A DNA stretch of 64,000 nt from Hydractinia symbiolongicarpus (Eukaryota; Cnidaria; Hydrozoa; Anthoathecata; Hydractiniidae): the NCBI RefSeq assembly GCF_029227915.1, contig NC_079888.1, positions 13,869,001-13,933,000 of the forward strand, read 5' to 3'. Position 1 is the first letter of the stretch, and every line of letters starts with the position of its first letter. The position numbers and the translations under genes were made by a program. Of this stretch, positions 16,221 through 28,387 are shown one piece after another. The notes below the pieces were generated by a model that saw only the letters and a program-made list of their open reading frames with translations, ran no database searches and was not told where the DNA came from.

Positions 16221-18317
16221 GATGAGTTTGACAATGAAGAAAACTACACAACCTAGTAGCTAGTTACCATAAATTCTAAAAAATAAAATAAGAAAACAGT
16301 TAAAATTTGCTGATTAGCTATAACAAATTATCGTACTACAAATTGAATGCAGGCCTAAAAATTAAAAAACGAAGTAAACAGAGTGAATTTAATTAAGGCT
16401 TTGATTATGGGCATTATATTTCTAATTTTCTGAAGAAATAAATATTCAATTTGCCTCAAAATTTGGTATGTTATTGGCAGCAATCACACTTAGCTACATA
16501 CTTAGCTAAATTTCCACTCAGAAATACTACGTATCGTAACTCAACAGATTATGTCAAGGAATTGTATAAATTTCCTTTCCTAAATTTTTCATTAAAAAAT
16601 ACTTAATTTTTCATCATGATCAGAGCCCTCTTAATGCATAACAGTTTACCTTCTTTTTAAATTCTCAATAAGAGCTTTGTAATAAAGAAGTGAACTGTAA
16701 ACTCATGTATTCTCTAAATAAACCAAGCATTCTTGATGATGATATTCGCCACCTTTCTTCTCCTCTGATCTTGAACCATTTTTTATTAAAAACGAAACAT
16801 CAACAGGAAGAATGGTTTTGTTTATTTAATTTCTTGCGCACTATAGTATCATTATCCATAAAAAAATTAAAAGCTTAAAGTTAAATTTAAAATAGCTCCT
16901 TACTGACCTTACTCCTTTATCTACTTCTTACTGTCCTTACTAATCTCGCTCCTTTATCCTTGACAAAAAGACATTTGAAAATATATTGAAAAATTATAGG
17001 AAATCTAACTGTAGTAAAAAATAGTTTACCTACTAAAAACTGCTGTTAAAATGTATAGCTATATATATCGCCAGCTAGCCTTGTATGTCTTTCTTCCTGC
17101 ACCTTCAACTTCAAACTTCTAGTCTTTAAAACAACGTTTTAACTGTCTTTCTTTAACGGTAAACTAAAATAATGAACGCGGTACAACATATAAATCATGT
17201 TTTTATTTGATATTTGCAAATGTATGCAGCAAGCAACATACTTCCATTCGTTCGCCTTCCTGAATTCCAAAAACTTTCGGCTGCTTTGGTCGTCAAGGGA
17301 AACTTGGATTTCCCGACAAATAGAAATACTTTATTTTGACTACGTGATTTTGTCCCGCAAATGAAATTGCTTTATGTTGATCACATGATTTAAATTCTAA
17401 ACAAACAAAAACTCGCGGCTTTTCTCGGCGAAACAGACGTCCACGCTTTTATTCTTTTATAAGAATATGCTTTTATAAGAATATCAAGCTGGGTTTTTGG
17501 TTAAAAACCATAGGTCATTTGTTTAGAACAAAGGAAAATTAGAATTATTGATCAACCTTGTTAGAATTCTTGTTACTCTTGTAAAAAAATGTGTAATATG
17601 TTAGGCTACACATCCACTTTGCCTGTTACAGACAGACACACACACAGTTAGCGTATAATTATACAGATATGGCGCTGGTAAATATAAAAATATGAAGGTT
17701 AACGTATTATGTTTTTAAGTTTCATACATTGTTAAGTAGATTTTGTTGTTCTAAAACATTTTTGCTAACGACGATCTTGACTTGAGCAAACTAAAATCAA
17801 CTTAGTTTTTATCCAGGCTAAATGTTCTGCAGCTTCTTAAGTTATGCTTCTGTAGCATAAAAAGACTAACGTTCTCATTGCGTTTGTGTCTTGGCAGGAT
17901 TCGTTTAGCTTTTACCTTTACTTTACTTCACAAAAGACTTTTTGCGGAGCAAATCGGGGCCCATTTCCTCATTAAATAAGGCAAATATAAGGGAAAAGAA
18001 AATACGGTGGAGTGTATATAGGATTTCTATACCATTTCGTCCCTATACATCCGAAATAAAAAAAATTCAAACAAAAAATCACAGTAATTCAGCAGTTTAA
18101 TATGGTCATTCCTTAGTACAGTTTTTAGTAAGCGAAACAACGTGTTTTTCGAACGTGTATAATGAATTTTTTGAGTTCTTCTTTTTATGGAAGTTCGTTC
18201 ATAACTATTTTATTTACGTCACGTCTTGACTGTGTCTTTTTTAAATCTAAACTGTGGCGTAGCCACATTTGTTTTATTGCGTTATCGCGTTGCAATGTTT
18301 TCGTGTTTTCTTCTTTG
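16221..18317. other. AT-rich intergenic DNA
   Basis: I see no gene or recognisable element. There are scattered CTAGC motifs, a TATA-rich stretch at 17055-17075 and a duplicated TTTTATAAGAATAT pair at 17455-17483. Confidence 0.5.
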
Positions 18318-18551
18318 CTAATATGTCGCATCAGTGCTTTCCAAAACGAAGATGTAACGTACGGCGTCCTTATTTAAACGATTTTCGAAACTGTCATTTC
18401 TTTGAATTTCAAGAACCTCGCGTGCTTTACGATTAAATCTATTATTATCGATGCACACTGTTTCTGCCAAATTCCAGTTAAATGCTCCATGGCACATTCG
18501 TGAGTGTTCAGAAACTTCCGTGCTTTCCCATTTTCCGTCATGTATATTTTT
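18318..18551 (-). pseudogene. Penelope-like retroelement C-terminal fragment
   Basis: One open minus frame of about 78 codons reads 'HDGKWESTEVSEHSRMCHG', then 'NWNLAETVCI', then 'FNRKAREVLEIQ', ending at TAG 18318-18320. This order (SEH...CH..F.W....TV.....F.RKA.E.LEI) is the tail after the GIY-YIG domain of Penelope-like elements. No catalytic core is left here. Confidence 0.6.
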
Positions 18552-19490
18552 GTGATAACACCATAATAACTTGAAGTTTTGTAGTTTTTTAAAGATGGTG
18601 CTAAGCGTAGCTAGCTACCTCAAGAAAGAAGTGGAGGTTATGTACCTAGTATATCATGTTTAAATGTTATGGACTAACAATGAATGGTCTTTAGCCTTAC
18701 TTACAACTAAAGCTAGCTATCACAACAGTAGCAGCTTAGCTAGTATAAAACTACCAATTTAGCTAGACACTAGCTATAACGTTTTCTCTCATGCTAGCGC
18801 ATCATAAGATAATTCTTTAGGACAAATTTTCGAGCTAGCTAGCTGCTACACATTCTGCAAAAGTGAGTGACATACTTCTGCTCAAATTAAGAATGTACAT
18901 CACATAGCTTATGCTTGGTAGTTACATCCGTTTTCACAAAATATTTTGGCTTTTGGCAATTTTTGAATGTAGCATAAAATTAGGTAGCAAGCTAGCTACA
19001 TACTAGCTTAAAAGATCTTTCAGACAGATAACAAAGCTAGCATAAAATTAACTACTTAACTGGGATGCAACTACCAATGTAGCTAGCATAAAATAAGCTA
19101 TTTTTTGAGTGAGATACTTCTATACTCTGTATGAATGTCCCATCACATAACTCTTTCTAGCTATAATCATCCACAAAATTTGTGGTCTCTAACATTTTAT
19201 ACCAAAAACCAAAACATTTAGCAAAGTCAGCAAAAGATAGCTAGCCATAGCTAGCCAGATTTGACAGAAATAATTTCTATATCTAATAAACTTTTTTTAC
19301 ATCAACGTCTATATTTTCTGTTCAGAGTCTTTTTAAAATTGCAATCGTCAACATGTATTGAAAATCTTCATATATCCATTGTTTCTTATTTAATTTCCCA
19401 ATATGTATACAAATAATGTCCCGATAATTTCTGTTTTATTAACTTGACCTGAACGTTTACACAAATGCGGGATATCAAGTTTAAGTCCAG
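18552..19490. other. non-coding DNA rich in GCTAGC/CTAGCTAG
   Basis: Dozens of AGCTAGC words occur, densest at 18600-18860 and 18985-19110. The word also recurs at 25310-25420, 34260-34370 and 40460-40570. No ORF of note. It may be remnants of one family carrying such words at its ends. Confidence 0.45.
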
Positions 19491-19559
19491 CTCTAGCTAG
19501 GTACCCAGGTAGTCCAAATAAGTGCTATTGTTTTGAAGTGTCTGTTCAGTTGGGAATAA

Positions 19560-19870
19560 GAAAGTTTATCCTATTGTCATAAAAAACTTGTTTTCCAAAA
19601 TAGAACTGCTGTCTGATTAGCTGGACAGGGTAACAACGGGCTGTTTCTGCTGTTTTAATTTAAACCAAATTTGCAATAAAGTTTTTTTGGAAAATGTATT
19701 ACACCTATCTGACACGATTAATTTGGATCCTGCACAGGAACTTTTCCCATAAAATGTTGCAGGATTCTTTTTGCTTTAACAGGGGAAAAAGAGGTTATAA
19801 GCTGTGTTTTTATTTTTAAATGTTATAAAAATCTTTTCACGAAATAAAATTACGGAATGATTGTTTTAGC
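19560..19870. repeat. fragment of the 40-45 kb Helitron-like family
   Basis: The stretch with CGGGCTGTTTCTGCTGTTTT and GCAATAAAGTTTTTTTGGAA matches blocks near 43130-43200, 40860-40915 and 45530-45580, in the same order and orientation. The ends are not defined. Confidence 0.5.
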
Positions 19871-19961
19871 TGTGTTAAAAGGTTAATTAACTGCTGTGTG
19901 CTGTAAATTTCTAAGTGTATATAATATTCATTTGTAAAATTTCGTATATATATTTATGCCC

Positions 19962-20100
19962 TCCTGGTCTAATGGCTATGACACTCATGCAAATGAGAGA
20001 TTCAGGTTCAAATCCTGGACAGGGGTAGGAAAAACATAATTATCTTGCACCCACAACAACCAGGTATTAAAAAGTATATGATATAGATATACTGAGGATA
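19962..20100 (+). repeat. tRNA-derived SINE head or pseudo-tRNA
   Basis: TGGTCTAATGGCTATGA resembles an A box, and GGTTCAAATCC (20008-20018) is a near-perfect B box with a pairing T arm. The acceptor stem pairs only in part and the anticodon arm is irregular, so a working tRNA is unlikely. Unrelated AT-rich sequence follows, as in a SINE body. Confidence 0.5.
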
Positions 20101-20446
20101 TTAGGTAATCTTTTTGTTTATGGAGCACAAAAATGCCATTTTTGACATTTCTGAACCTTGACTGTTTAATGTTGTAAGATTCAGTAAAAACCCATATTGT
20201 CAAATTCATTTGAACCAAGTTGACTTTAAATCTCAAATTTATCAAAACACGATATTTCATTATGACCAATTGTTGTGTAAATTCTTGCATTGGCACATAA
20301 TTTTGCTAAGATGATTCACTCTATATTAACCTGATAATAAATTCAGATATTGAATTTGAACTATTTGTACCTCAGTATTTTCCATACTTTTGGACTTACA
20401 TATTGAGAATACGTAATCTTTAAGTTGCAGGGGAGAAGAGGTTCTA

Positions 20447-20665
20447 TTAAGGTGCCTGCCTCTACCCTGCTGTCCCCTTGCCTTGCCAGCACTTACCGTG
20501 CCTTTGCCTACCCTTTCTATACCCTTTCTGGTGCCTGCCTTCTATGCCCTTGCCTGTGCCTCCCTTGCCTTGTCTACCCTTTCCTTGCTGATTTCTCTTC
20601 TTGTTTCCTTGTCTGCCTTTGCCGTGCCCTGTCCTTGCCGTGCTTAATGCCTTTGCCTTGGCAAC
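20447..20665. repeat. low-complexity CCTTGCC-type repeat
   Basis: About 220 bases built of imperfect TGCCTTGCC, TACCCTTTC and GTGCCT units, nearly free of purines apart from G. The long ORFs on both strands here (20425-20694 and 20462-20725) are products of this repeat, not genes. Confidence 0.7.
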
Positions 20666-20862
20666 CTCTCCGCAACACTTTCTATATTGGTTAACTGAAA
20701 ATAGACACATTCTCTTTAGCTTCATCAGTAGTGTTGTCGCTTGTTGAAATTGTTCACTTTTAAGGGTAAAAAATGCATATGGGGAAAACTGGAGGAGATT
20801 CTACGATTCAAAACAATTGGGACATAATAATGTTTGTCTTAATGAATAGAATTTACAATAAT

Positions 20863-21138
20863 TTATTTCGTATATTTTTTAAACATCTTGCAGTATTTTT
20901 CACACTCAAGAAAAACTATTCCACAAACTTGGTTCTTACACTTTTCCACGCTGGTAAGACAATCTTCAAAAGCTCTTTTGCACTCGTCTTTGCATTTTAA
21001 TGGTGGATATAGCTCTTTTGACGCCACAAAAGTCTTGTACCAGTCGTTCTTGTGCCATTTTAATTTATAATACGTCTTCGCTGAACAAGAACATAGCAAA
21101 CCAAGCACAAATAACTTTAAGATGGACGTAGTGTTATC
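20863..21138 (-). CDS. terminal exon of a small secreted Cys-rich protein
   Basis: A minus acceptor (TTTTTTTACAG) ends at 21139. The exon then reads 'DNTTSILKLFVLGLLCSCSA', a signal-peptide-like end, followed by a mature part of about 70 residues ending at 20863. The last 45 residues hold seven Cys in the order C-x3-C-x6-C-x6-C-x4-C-x6-C-x3-C, with CxxxC pairs at both ends, as in disulfide-linked helical hairpins. No ATG lies in this exon, and no in-frame upstream exon could be fixed in 21140-21300. It may be a host gene or a decayed remnant. Function is unknown and I do not assign it to a toxin family. Confidence 0.45.
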   Translation of the reverse strand, partial: DNTTSILKLFVLGLLCSCSAKTYYKLKWHKNDWYKTFVASKELYPPLKCKDECKRAFEDCLTSVEKCKNQVCGIVFLECEKYCKMFKKYTK

Positions 21139-21514
21139 CTGTAAAAAAATGAAACATTACTTAATTATACTGCTTTGCACACAGAATTATGATCGATATC
21201 TTAAGCGTGGTTGACATTAGCAGATTGTGAATAAACTTACTTAATAAATTGCGAAAAGCTGTGTTAGAACAACAACAACATACTATTTGATACGGTCGTT
21301 TTGGCCTTTTTCAATATTATATTTGTTTCGCCGGCATTAACTTTCGTGTTTTTCGCGTTTTTTGGTCATTTTCGCGAACGTTTATGCCTTTGGAAATTCT
21401 AAATCATCAAAACGCTAAAGTTTTTTCACGCGAAATCATGGATACCATAAAGAAATCATAAAAACTGGGCAGTTTTCAAAAGTAATGATTTATTTCTACT
21501 TTATTCGTCGTCAA

Positions 21515-21829
21515 CTACAATAACACTTGCTGTTTTTTTTTCTTGATTGGAGCTGCGAGTATTTGCCGGATGTCCCAATTATTTGAAAAAGTTGTGCTTG
21601 TAGATGCAGACTTTTTCTTCCTTTTGCCGGGGGCTTGCGGTATAACGACTGTAGGCGGCAACGTCATGAGGAGATTGAACAGATTTCCAATCGCTATGTC
21701 TTCTGTTGGTTCCATGTAGAGATCCTTAACTAGATCTAAATAACCGGATTTTAATTTCGCTTGAAAATAGTAGAGGGAGAACGGCGATAATGTTCTAAAG
21801 AAAGCGTGCAATACATAGACGCACCTCAA
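21515..21829 (-). CDS. hypothetical ORF in the left part of the pogo-like element
   Basis: About 100 codons on the minus strand, rich in Lys near the C-terminus, with 'YMEPTEDIAIGNLFNLLM' in the middle. No family recognised. It may be a remnant of a second element gene or chance. An internal hydrophobic start makes its N-terminus doubtful. Confidence 0.25.
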   Translation of the reverse strand: MRCVYVLHAFFRTLSPFSLYYFQAKLKSGYLDLVKDLYMEPTEDIAIGNLFNLLMTLPPTVVIPQAPGKRKKKSASTSTTFSNNWDIRQILAAPIKKKKQQVLL

Positions 21830-22280
21830 TTTAAGAAAGACTTTGTTATTCTTAAAATCTCTTTTGGCAAGTGTTCAACAGTTTCTCCATTTTTGCTCAC
21901 TGTCTTTATAGCAAATCTATCGAAGGCGTTTCCTGATTCGTGAAGACAAACAAGTTTTTCGTTCTCTTTTGGTTGTCAAAATCTTCGATAGTAATGATAT
22001 CCTCTTACAGCGGCAGTAAATGTATGTTTTTCCATATTAATGAAGAAGATTTGACAGCAGTGAAAAAAGATGTTATTTTCAAAACAATAAAAAACGGTTG
22101 TTTTTTATTGTTTTTATTTTTATTTTAAAAATTTAAGTTCGATTTTTTTTTAATTTTTATTCATTTCTAAAGAAAATTCGACTGGATGATTCGAGAATAA
22201 AAACATTCGATTATTCGTGAAAAAAGAAAAAACACTCCATTGTACAATAAGTATTTTTGATTGCATAAGATGGGAATGTA

Positions 22281-22899
22281 TTGATTTTAATCTGTGATGA
22301 AGGAGATATGAGTAGAGAGCTTTTAAAAACAAGTTCTGGGATTATGTACTGCTTTTCGGACAAACAAACTTACAGGGTGTTTGATAGAAAGCTCTGTCAA
22401 TATCCATCATCATATCGTTTTTTAGAAAGATGCAGATTGAAGCTAAGAGCCAAAAAGAGGCAAACAATCAAGAAGATGAAATTTCTCAAAAAAGCTTGCA
22501 AAGTCAGAAAACAGAAGAAAATGGTGAGTATATATGTTTCGAGTTTACAATAATCAAAAATTCTTGTGTAAGACAAAAGCAAGAAACTTTCTACTAAGAC
22601 ATTTTTTAAAACCTTTAATTGATGAAGTTCTTTTCATTATTATAGAGACATCGCAAGAGCCTACAACTTCGGCAAATGGCACGTTAGATGTGCACAGGTC
22701 ATAAATGATCACGTTGCTTCCACAGAATCAGCAAAGAGAAAGCCTCAATACCATAAATGGTCAGAAAATGAACGATACAACATAGGGAAGTATGCTGCCG
22801 AAAATGGAAAGATTAATGCTGTGAGGAGATTCAAAACAGATTTTCCGAAATTAAGCGAAAGTACAGTTCGAACTTTTAAGAATAAATATTACGAAGAGC
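22281..22899 (+). pseudogene. pogo-like transposase, N-terminal part
   Basis: A first Lys/Arg-rich exon (22281-22523) ends at a good donor (ATG|GTGAGT), and an acceptor lies at 22645. After a stop and frame break the sequence reads 'YHKWSENERYNIGKYAAENG' and 'FPKLSESTVRTFKNKYYEE', the helix-turn-helix region of DDE_1 transposases. The frame is cut at 22899 by the inserted 5.5 kb element and resumes at 28388 in the same frame if one copy of AAGAGC is discounted. Confidence 0.65.
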
Positions 22900-23180
22900 T
22901 GAGCTGTATGGTGGCCGAGAACTGCCATGCAAAAATAAAGAATCTATAATTAAAAAAAGTAAATCAATTCAAAGCGAAATTAAATTTAATCAATTGAGAT
23001 CAAATGAAATAAAACGAAATAAAATCAACTTTGTTTAAGAACAAATGAAATGATACGAAATGAAATCAACTTTGCTTCAAATCAAAGTGAAATGAATTTG
23101 TTTTTTTAAATCTAAAAGTAATTGCTCAAAACAACGTTTTTTTTAAAAAAATACAATATTCTTTCCGAGGGAATGATGGA

Positions 23181-23271
23181 TATGGAATTCAAAGCCACAT
23201 TATTACAGTTATCCTAAGATACAACTTGTTATCTTAAGATAATTATATTTATGTGACCTTGGAATGCCATA
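23181..23271. repeat. 91-bp MITE inside the left terminus of the 5.5 kb element
   Basis: Ends TATGGAATTCAAAGCCACAT and ATGTGACCTTGGAATGCCATA are inverted copies with few differences. The centre has TATCCTAAGATA and TATCTTAAGATAA. The matching right terminus of the host element lacks it, and the flank shows GATG on each side. Confidence 0.6.
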
Positions 23272-24305
23272 GATGAAATGTGATGTTTTGGCTTAAGGAA
23301 AATTGGAAATTGTGTATCTAAAATTGAGACAAAACATGGCATTAAAGTGTCCTGTGATAGAGTTTATGACCTAGTGTGCGACGAGGTCTGAAGTAAAAAA
23401 GAAAAGACAAAAATCAAACTTTATGTCAAGAGGACCTAAATTAAGAACCTAAATTTTCGTTGTGCAAAAGTAGTGATTTTGTGGCAATAATACAATAAAT
23501 ATGTGCGGAATATTTCTCTTCAGAAGGTACGAGAAATTCAGATCGCGCCAAACTAAACAAAAACGATAACTAAGAAATTTCGTAAAACCTCTTTTTCACA
23601 AAATTATAAAATTAAATATTGATAATAATCACAATATTGTCAGTAGTGGCCGACGTAAATCCAACATTGATGAAGCTTTTAGCGCCAAAAATTCATGCAA
23701 AGTTATACTTTTATGAAGTTAAAACCCTTATTTTGAAGGAAATGCAATACATCGAGTTGTACATTCCTTAGTGTGTGAAAATGTCACGAATTAAGGGGAT
23801 GCGCGTCGTAAGGTACACTCTTTCAACGGGAAAATAATATTCGGAACGCAGATAATAATACAGACTTTCGGAGGTAAGAAGGCGAACGAAGCAGCTTGTG
23901 GGTTTTTTTTTCACGTAAATTTATTAACTTTATCAAGATTTATAAAACAGCTTCAAATTTCTGACAGAAAAACAATAACAACACGGGAGGTTTCGATTTC
24001 TTTTTTTTATCTCACATATTGAAAGATAACATCTCTCGCTCTCATTGTACGCAATCTAAAAAGAAACAGAAAACATTTTTAGATAGTATATTATATTCTA
24101 TATATAGTGGATTCTCTAAATACATTAAAATGCAGTGCCTTTGAGGGACGATACTTAGAGCTAAATTTCTAAACTATAAATATATATCATTTTTTGAGAC
24201 AGAGTGCTCAAAAAGTGTTTACTAAATACAATATGCTCGATATATGCTTGATTTAATTAATAAAGTCATGCAACTCTGTTTACTTTGAGGGTTGTCTTCT
24301 TTTGG

Positions 24306-24363
24306 GGATTGGTAGTTCAGTCGGTAGAGCGTTCACTTTATTCATATGAGTTTAATCCCACAT
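24306..24363 (+). repeat. tRNA-like sequence
   Basis: GGTAGTTCAGTCGGTAGAGCG closely matches a tRNA D arm with A box. The B-box side (GAGTTTAATCCCAC) is degraded and the anticodon arm is poor. Probably a SINE head or pseudo-tRNA. Confidence 0.45.
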
Positions 24364-24639
24364 AACAGCTGTTCCTTATTGAACAGAAATTTAAATGGTT
24401 TTTGTAGCTCAAATGGAAGCTTTTTAGCACTCTAGATCGTCATGTTGTCCCTCCTGGAACAAAATTGACAGGGTAAATTTGTTGGAATTAATGAGCCTAA
24501 CCACATAAAATATAGATCACTACTTTTTGTGGCCAAGACAACAGAATTGAAGGCACTGTTTTCCATTTGGAAAGTGCAAATTTTATTTAACAATTTGCTC
24601 AAGGTTGCCCTCATACTTATGGATTTTTTGGCCAGCTGA

Positions 24640-26110
24640 CACACATACTAATCTACCATACTGAACACAAAAGTTACGAAAAACACAAAATTTGTATTAT
24701 GTGGTTGTACATTCCTAAAGGGTCATTCAAGAGTAGTTTTTTACGTATCATAACTTAGCTATGCCACATTATTGTAAGCTCATGAAACACAGTACAGAAA
24801 ATGATGAAGCCCTAAATGTTTATTATCTTTTTTAAATATACAATTTTTATATGTCCAAACTTAATCTCCCAAAAACAATAATTACATTAACGGTTGCCAC
24901 CATTATCAAACAAAAGTCCAATTGGCCTTTTGTGACTTCACACGTCGTACATAAGCTCACTTCTTGAAAAATTTATTGCTGGTTCAAGTGTTGATGAATT
25001 TAACAAAATGCGAACAAAGTAGAATTTCCAGATAAAGGCACCATTTGATAAAATAGTTCAGATTTAGAACATGTATCAGTAAAAAGACCCTAGTAGCAAC
25101 AGTACAAATGAGCAAATACCTTAAAGAATAAAGAGGTATTTTCCCCAGTTAGTTTTAAATTGGTGACTTAAATTTATTTCCACGATGCAACAAAAAAAAG
25201 AAGCAACTTGAGTTTTAGGAAATATTTAAAATAATGTATAATAAAATTTAAAAAGAAAGAGTTTTGTTAATCATTATGAATTGAATTTTCTTTTTCTGAC
25301 TGTAGCTAGAGGTAGCTATCTAGCTAGCTAGCTAATGATCCGATTAAAGGATGACAGCAAAAATAATTTTCAATGATGGTCACAGGCACCAAAAAGTAAT
25401 TTAGTTAGCTAGCTACATCAAACCAAGGAAAAAAACGTAAATATAACTTTCAAATCATCCATACCTTCGCAACTTACTTCTTTTCTTGTTGTATGAAAAG
25501 AATACCACAAGCATGCCAATTCAAGCTGATAATTTGGTACTTTAAAACCTTCTTTTTAATGAAGCCATAAATATAACACGTTTTTGCGCATTATAAACGT
25601 TCAAATTGATATAATGTGCCTTCAAAAGGTATATATAAGCTTTCCAAGTCCAAATATTAAGAGAAATAGCATGCCAACTAAGCCAATTATTATCAAAACT
25701 TGGTATAAACTATGTGTTTGTGTTAGGTCTGTAAAATACACGATAATTCAAATTAGCCGATAGCTGTTTTCTGATTGCATGAGTGCACTTCCCAGTCTTT
25801 TGCTTCCGCCAAACGGAAAATCGGGAAATAACGGGGGGGGGGGTACGAAAGACGGGGGTAGGGGGGGTACAAAGTCTATTTACTGGCATTTTTAGTTAGT
25901 ATTTATAAGAGCTGCTTGATCCAAACTTATTTGTTCCATTAGACAAAAAAATAACCTACCTTTTCGTGAAAAAATATCAGTCATATCTTCCTAAGCTGAT
26001 TTTATATGTTTTTTTTCCATCAAAATTTTGAGAATCTCAATAATTCTCTTGGTATACTTCGCGTAGCAAACGTGCTCCACAATTTCACTTCGCAAAAACT
26101 TTCGGTCAAT
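24640..26110 (+). repeat. dispersed repeat, inverted partner at 33830-35063
   Basis: Long colinear matches to the reverse complement of 33830-35063 run from TACCATACTGAACACAAAAGTTACG to CTTCGCGTAGCAAACGTGCTC. Small indels separate the copies. Neither copy shows a coding gene. This copy sits inside the 5.5 kb insertion. Confidence 0.8.
25831..25870 (+). repeat. G-run cluster
   Basis: Runs of about ten, five and seven G lie within 40 bases, enough for a G-quadruplex if the longest run is split. The inverted partner copy near 34040 lacks the runs (its CCCCCTACC stretch is short), so they expanded in this copy or contracted in the other. Confidence 0.5.
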
Positions 26111-27418
26111 TTTTTTTATTTCAGCGGAAAGATTTTCGGATTATAAAGTTAAAAACTGTTTGGGTAAGTTTTTTAAACGAATTTTAACCAAATTTCAAAC
26201 GTAATGATACGGGAAATGACACAAAAGGAAGGCTAAAAGCATTTATAGCTAATCAAGATCTAAAAAAGGGTCTTCAGGATCCAATTTTACAGATAGAGCC
26301 TCAGCCAAATGGAAAAATAACGAAAATAATAAGTATAAAAACTACAGTGTTATTGATTTTCTGATTACCCGTTATATAATTTTTTATGTACTGGTCCTTA
26401 AAAACAATTTAGAAAAACCAAAATTTTCTAACAAAACTTTCGGGAGACATAAATTTCAGACGGAAAAATTTTTGGATAACAAAAAATCCGAAAATTTTCG
26501 TTCCTATTGTAATTGGGTTTTTTCAATGGATGGTCATGACAAGCTTGTGGGTTATCAGAACAGTATATTTCCACTAGCTATTTATGGCTGTATAGATAAA
26601 AATACTATTCTTAAGAGTATGGACCTCAAATTCAAATTCAAGAGATAGTTGGTCGGTGGTATCTTGAGTACCTATATTCTAAGAAAATTCCAAATTTCAT
26701 AAAATTAGACAAGGGCACAAAGACATCTATGATCATTAATACGCTGTGTTTCTTAACACAAACCCATATGGATCAAGACATAGATGATGCTACAGACTCT
26801 GTTATGTATATACGGACCCTCTACTTTCAATCAAGTAAGAAACTTTATCCAAAATATATATTTCAGTATTCTATGAACAAAAAGTAACAGTTTATAATAT
26901 CAATTCACAAACAATAACAATAAAAATCTGAACAAATAAATACACACATGAAATGTAAAGTGAGCTAAACATTCAGCCTTTTAAATTAGTTCGGTATTAA
27001 CAAAGCATTCTAATGTACTGTCCCCATCATTGTTGACATATTTGGAAATTTCGCCTTCGATAAAATTCTCTACCATTAGAAACGTATATTCCGACTCTTC
27101 TTATAGTTTTCCTAATTTTGCTATGCGATATGACAAGTTCTACCAAATTCTTTTCTAGCATCACTGGTTAATTTCATCTTGAACTGTTCAGCAAAGTTTA
27201 GTGTAACATATACATTTTTAATGAATTGGTGAAGCTTTGTTCACCATGTCAGTAGCGTCGTATGTTTTCTTTAAAATCTTCTTGATGACCAGTTATTATT
27301 ACTATTATTTACCCAGGATAGCCTCTTCAGTTTTTATAGGAACTGTTATCAATAAGTGTCCTGGGAAGGGGATTGCATTAAAGCATTAAAGCTCCCATTT
27401 GAGCAACGGGAGGCGTTC

Positions 27419-28070
27419 TTAGCACAACAACTGCTTAACTAGACCACCACCTAAGATCTCATACTGAACGTTAAGCAGAAAGGATCGATTCACACTTTTA
27501 TAGTCTCTGATGGCATGACTCGGTTGAAAATTATGATAAACTTTGATTGTAATCATTCTTTGCCTTTTCTTGTTGGAATTTTTTAATGCGTTCATCATAA
27601 GTTTGCTTAGCACTTCTTGATCTGAATCATTTTCCTTATTCATAGGATAGTTTCTTGAAGTGTTCTGAAAAAAATTAACATGAATCAAATTAAATGATTT
27701 AATTTGATCTATTCTAACACAAGATGGTCCATTTATACTGATTTTCAAATATCACACTCCATATTTCTATTGCATAGCCTGTAATTTTGACATTATCAAA
27801 TGTTATTTCTTCGAAAGGATAAGGTACAAACTCAAGAGGACCAATATTTGGATACTTCATATCATAGACCTGTTGTTTTACCGGCATAACGCTGAACAAT
27901 CATTTCTTTTTCGCCAGAATGTTACCTCCAACTGTAGCCCCGGCTTCTTCAATTTTCCTTTTTCCATTGACGGGCTTTTTAGTTCTTTTCTTTTTCATTT
28001 TACATGCGAAGTGCTTCCACTTGTCTGCATCCTTTATTCGCCACCATTTTGTGTTAGCCCATATTAAAAG
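27419..28070 (-). pseudogene. unknown reading frames of the 5.5 kb element
   Basis: Three minus segments look coding: about 27912-28062 (Lys-rich, with 'KWWRIKDADKWKHFACKMKK'), 27714-27899 (starting 'MPVKQQVYDMKYPNIG' at its second Met) and 27419-27748. A possible intron acceptor TTTTTTTCAG lies near 27670. No family recognised. They may be exons of the element's former protein. Confidence 0.3.
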
Positions 28071-28387
28071 TTTGAGAGTATTACATTTGGTTCGTGAATT
28101 TTGGGATCAATAGCTATACGTCGAAACTACATCTTTGACAATTAACAATTTTTCATAAGCCAAAACATCACATTTCATCATTTCCGAGGAAAAAAAATTG
28201 TATTTTTTAAAAAAATCGTTGATTTGAGCAATTACTTTTAGATTTATGTTGATTTCATTTCGTTTCATTTCATTTGTTCTAAAGAAAGTTGATTTATTTT
28301 TTGATTTATTTATAGTTGATTTATTTTTTTATTTTTAGATTATTTTTTTTGCATGGCAGTTGTCGGCCACATAGAGCTGCCACACAA

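Larger units (their letters stand above)
22900..28387. mobile_element. 5.5 kb inserted element with long inverted termini
   Basis: The left end (22905-23340) and right end (28130-28387, inverted) share long near-identical stretches, for example GGCCGA.AACTGCCATGCAAAA and AATCTAAAAGTAATTGCTCAAA. AAGAGC occurs at both flanks (22894-22899 and 28388-28393) as a 6-bp target duplication. The interior holds a tRNA-like repeat, a dispersed 1.4 kb repeat and minus ORFs at 27419-28070. No known transposase was recognised, so it may be non-autonomous. Confidence 0.65.

Noticed and set aside
19962-20032. Functional tRNA gene
   Set aside because: A and B boxes are present but the acceptor stem and anticodon arm do not pair properly.
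20425-20725. Coding genes on both strands over 20425-20725
   Set aside because: The frames are open only because of the low-complexity CCTTGCC repeat. Translations are monotonous Leu/Pro/Cys or Gly/Lys/Arg.
21515-21829. Second transposon gene or host gene
   Set aside because: Kept only as a low-confidence ORF. Composition is plausible, but no domain, splice site or homologous block is seen.
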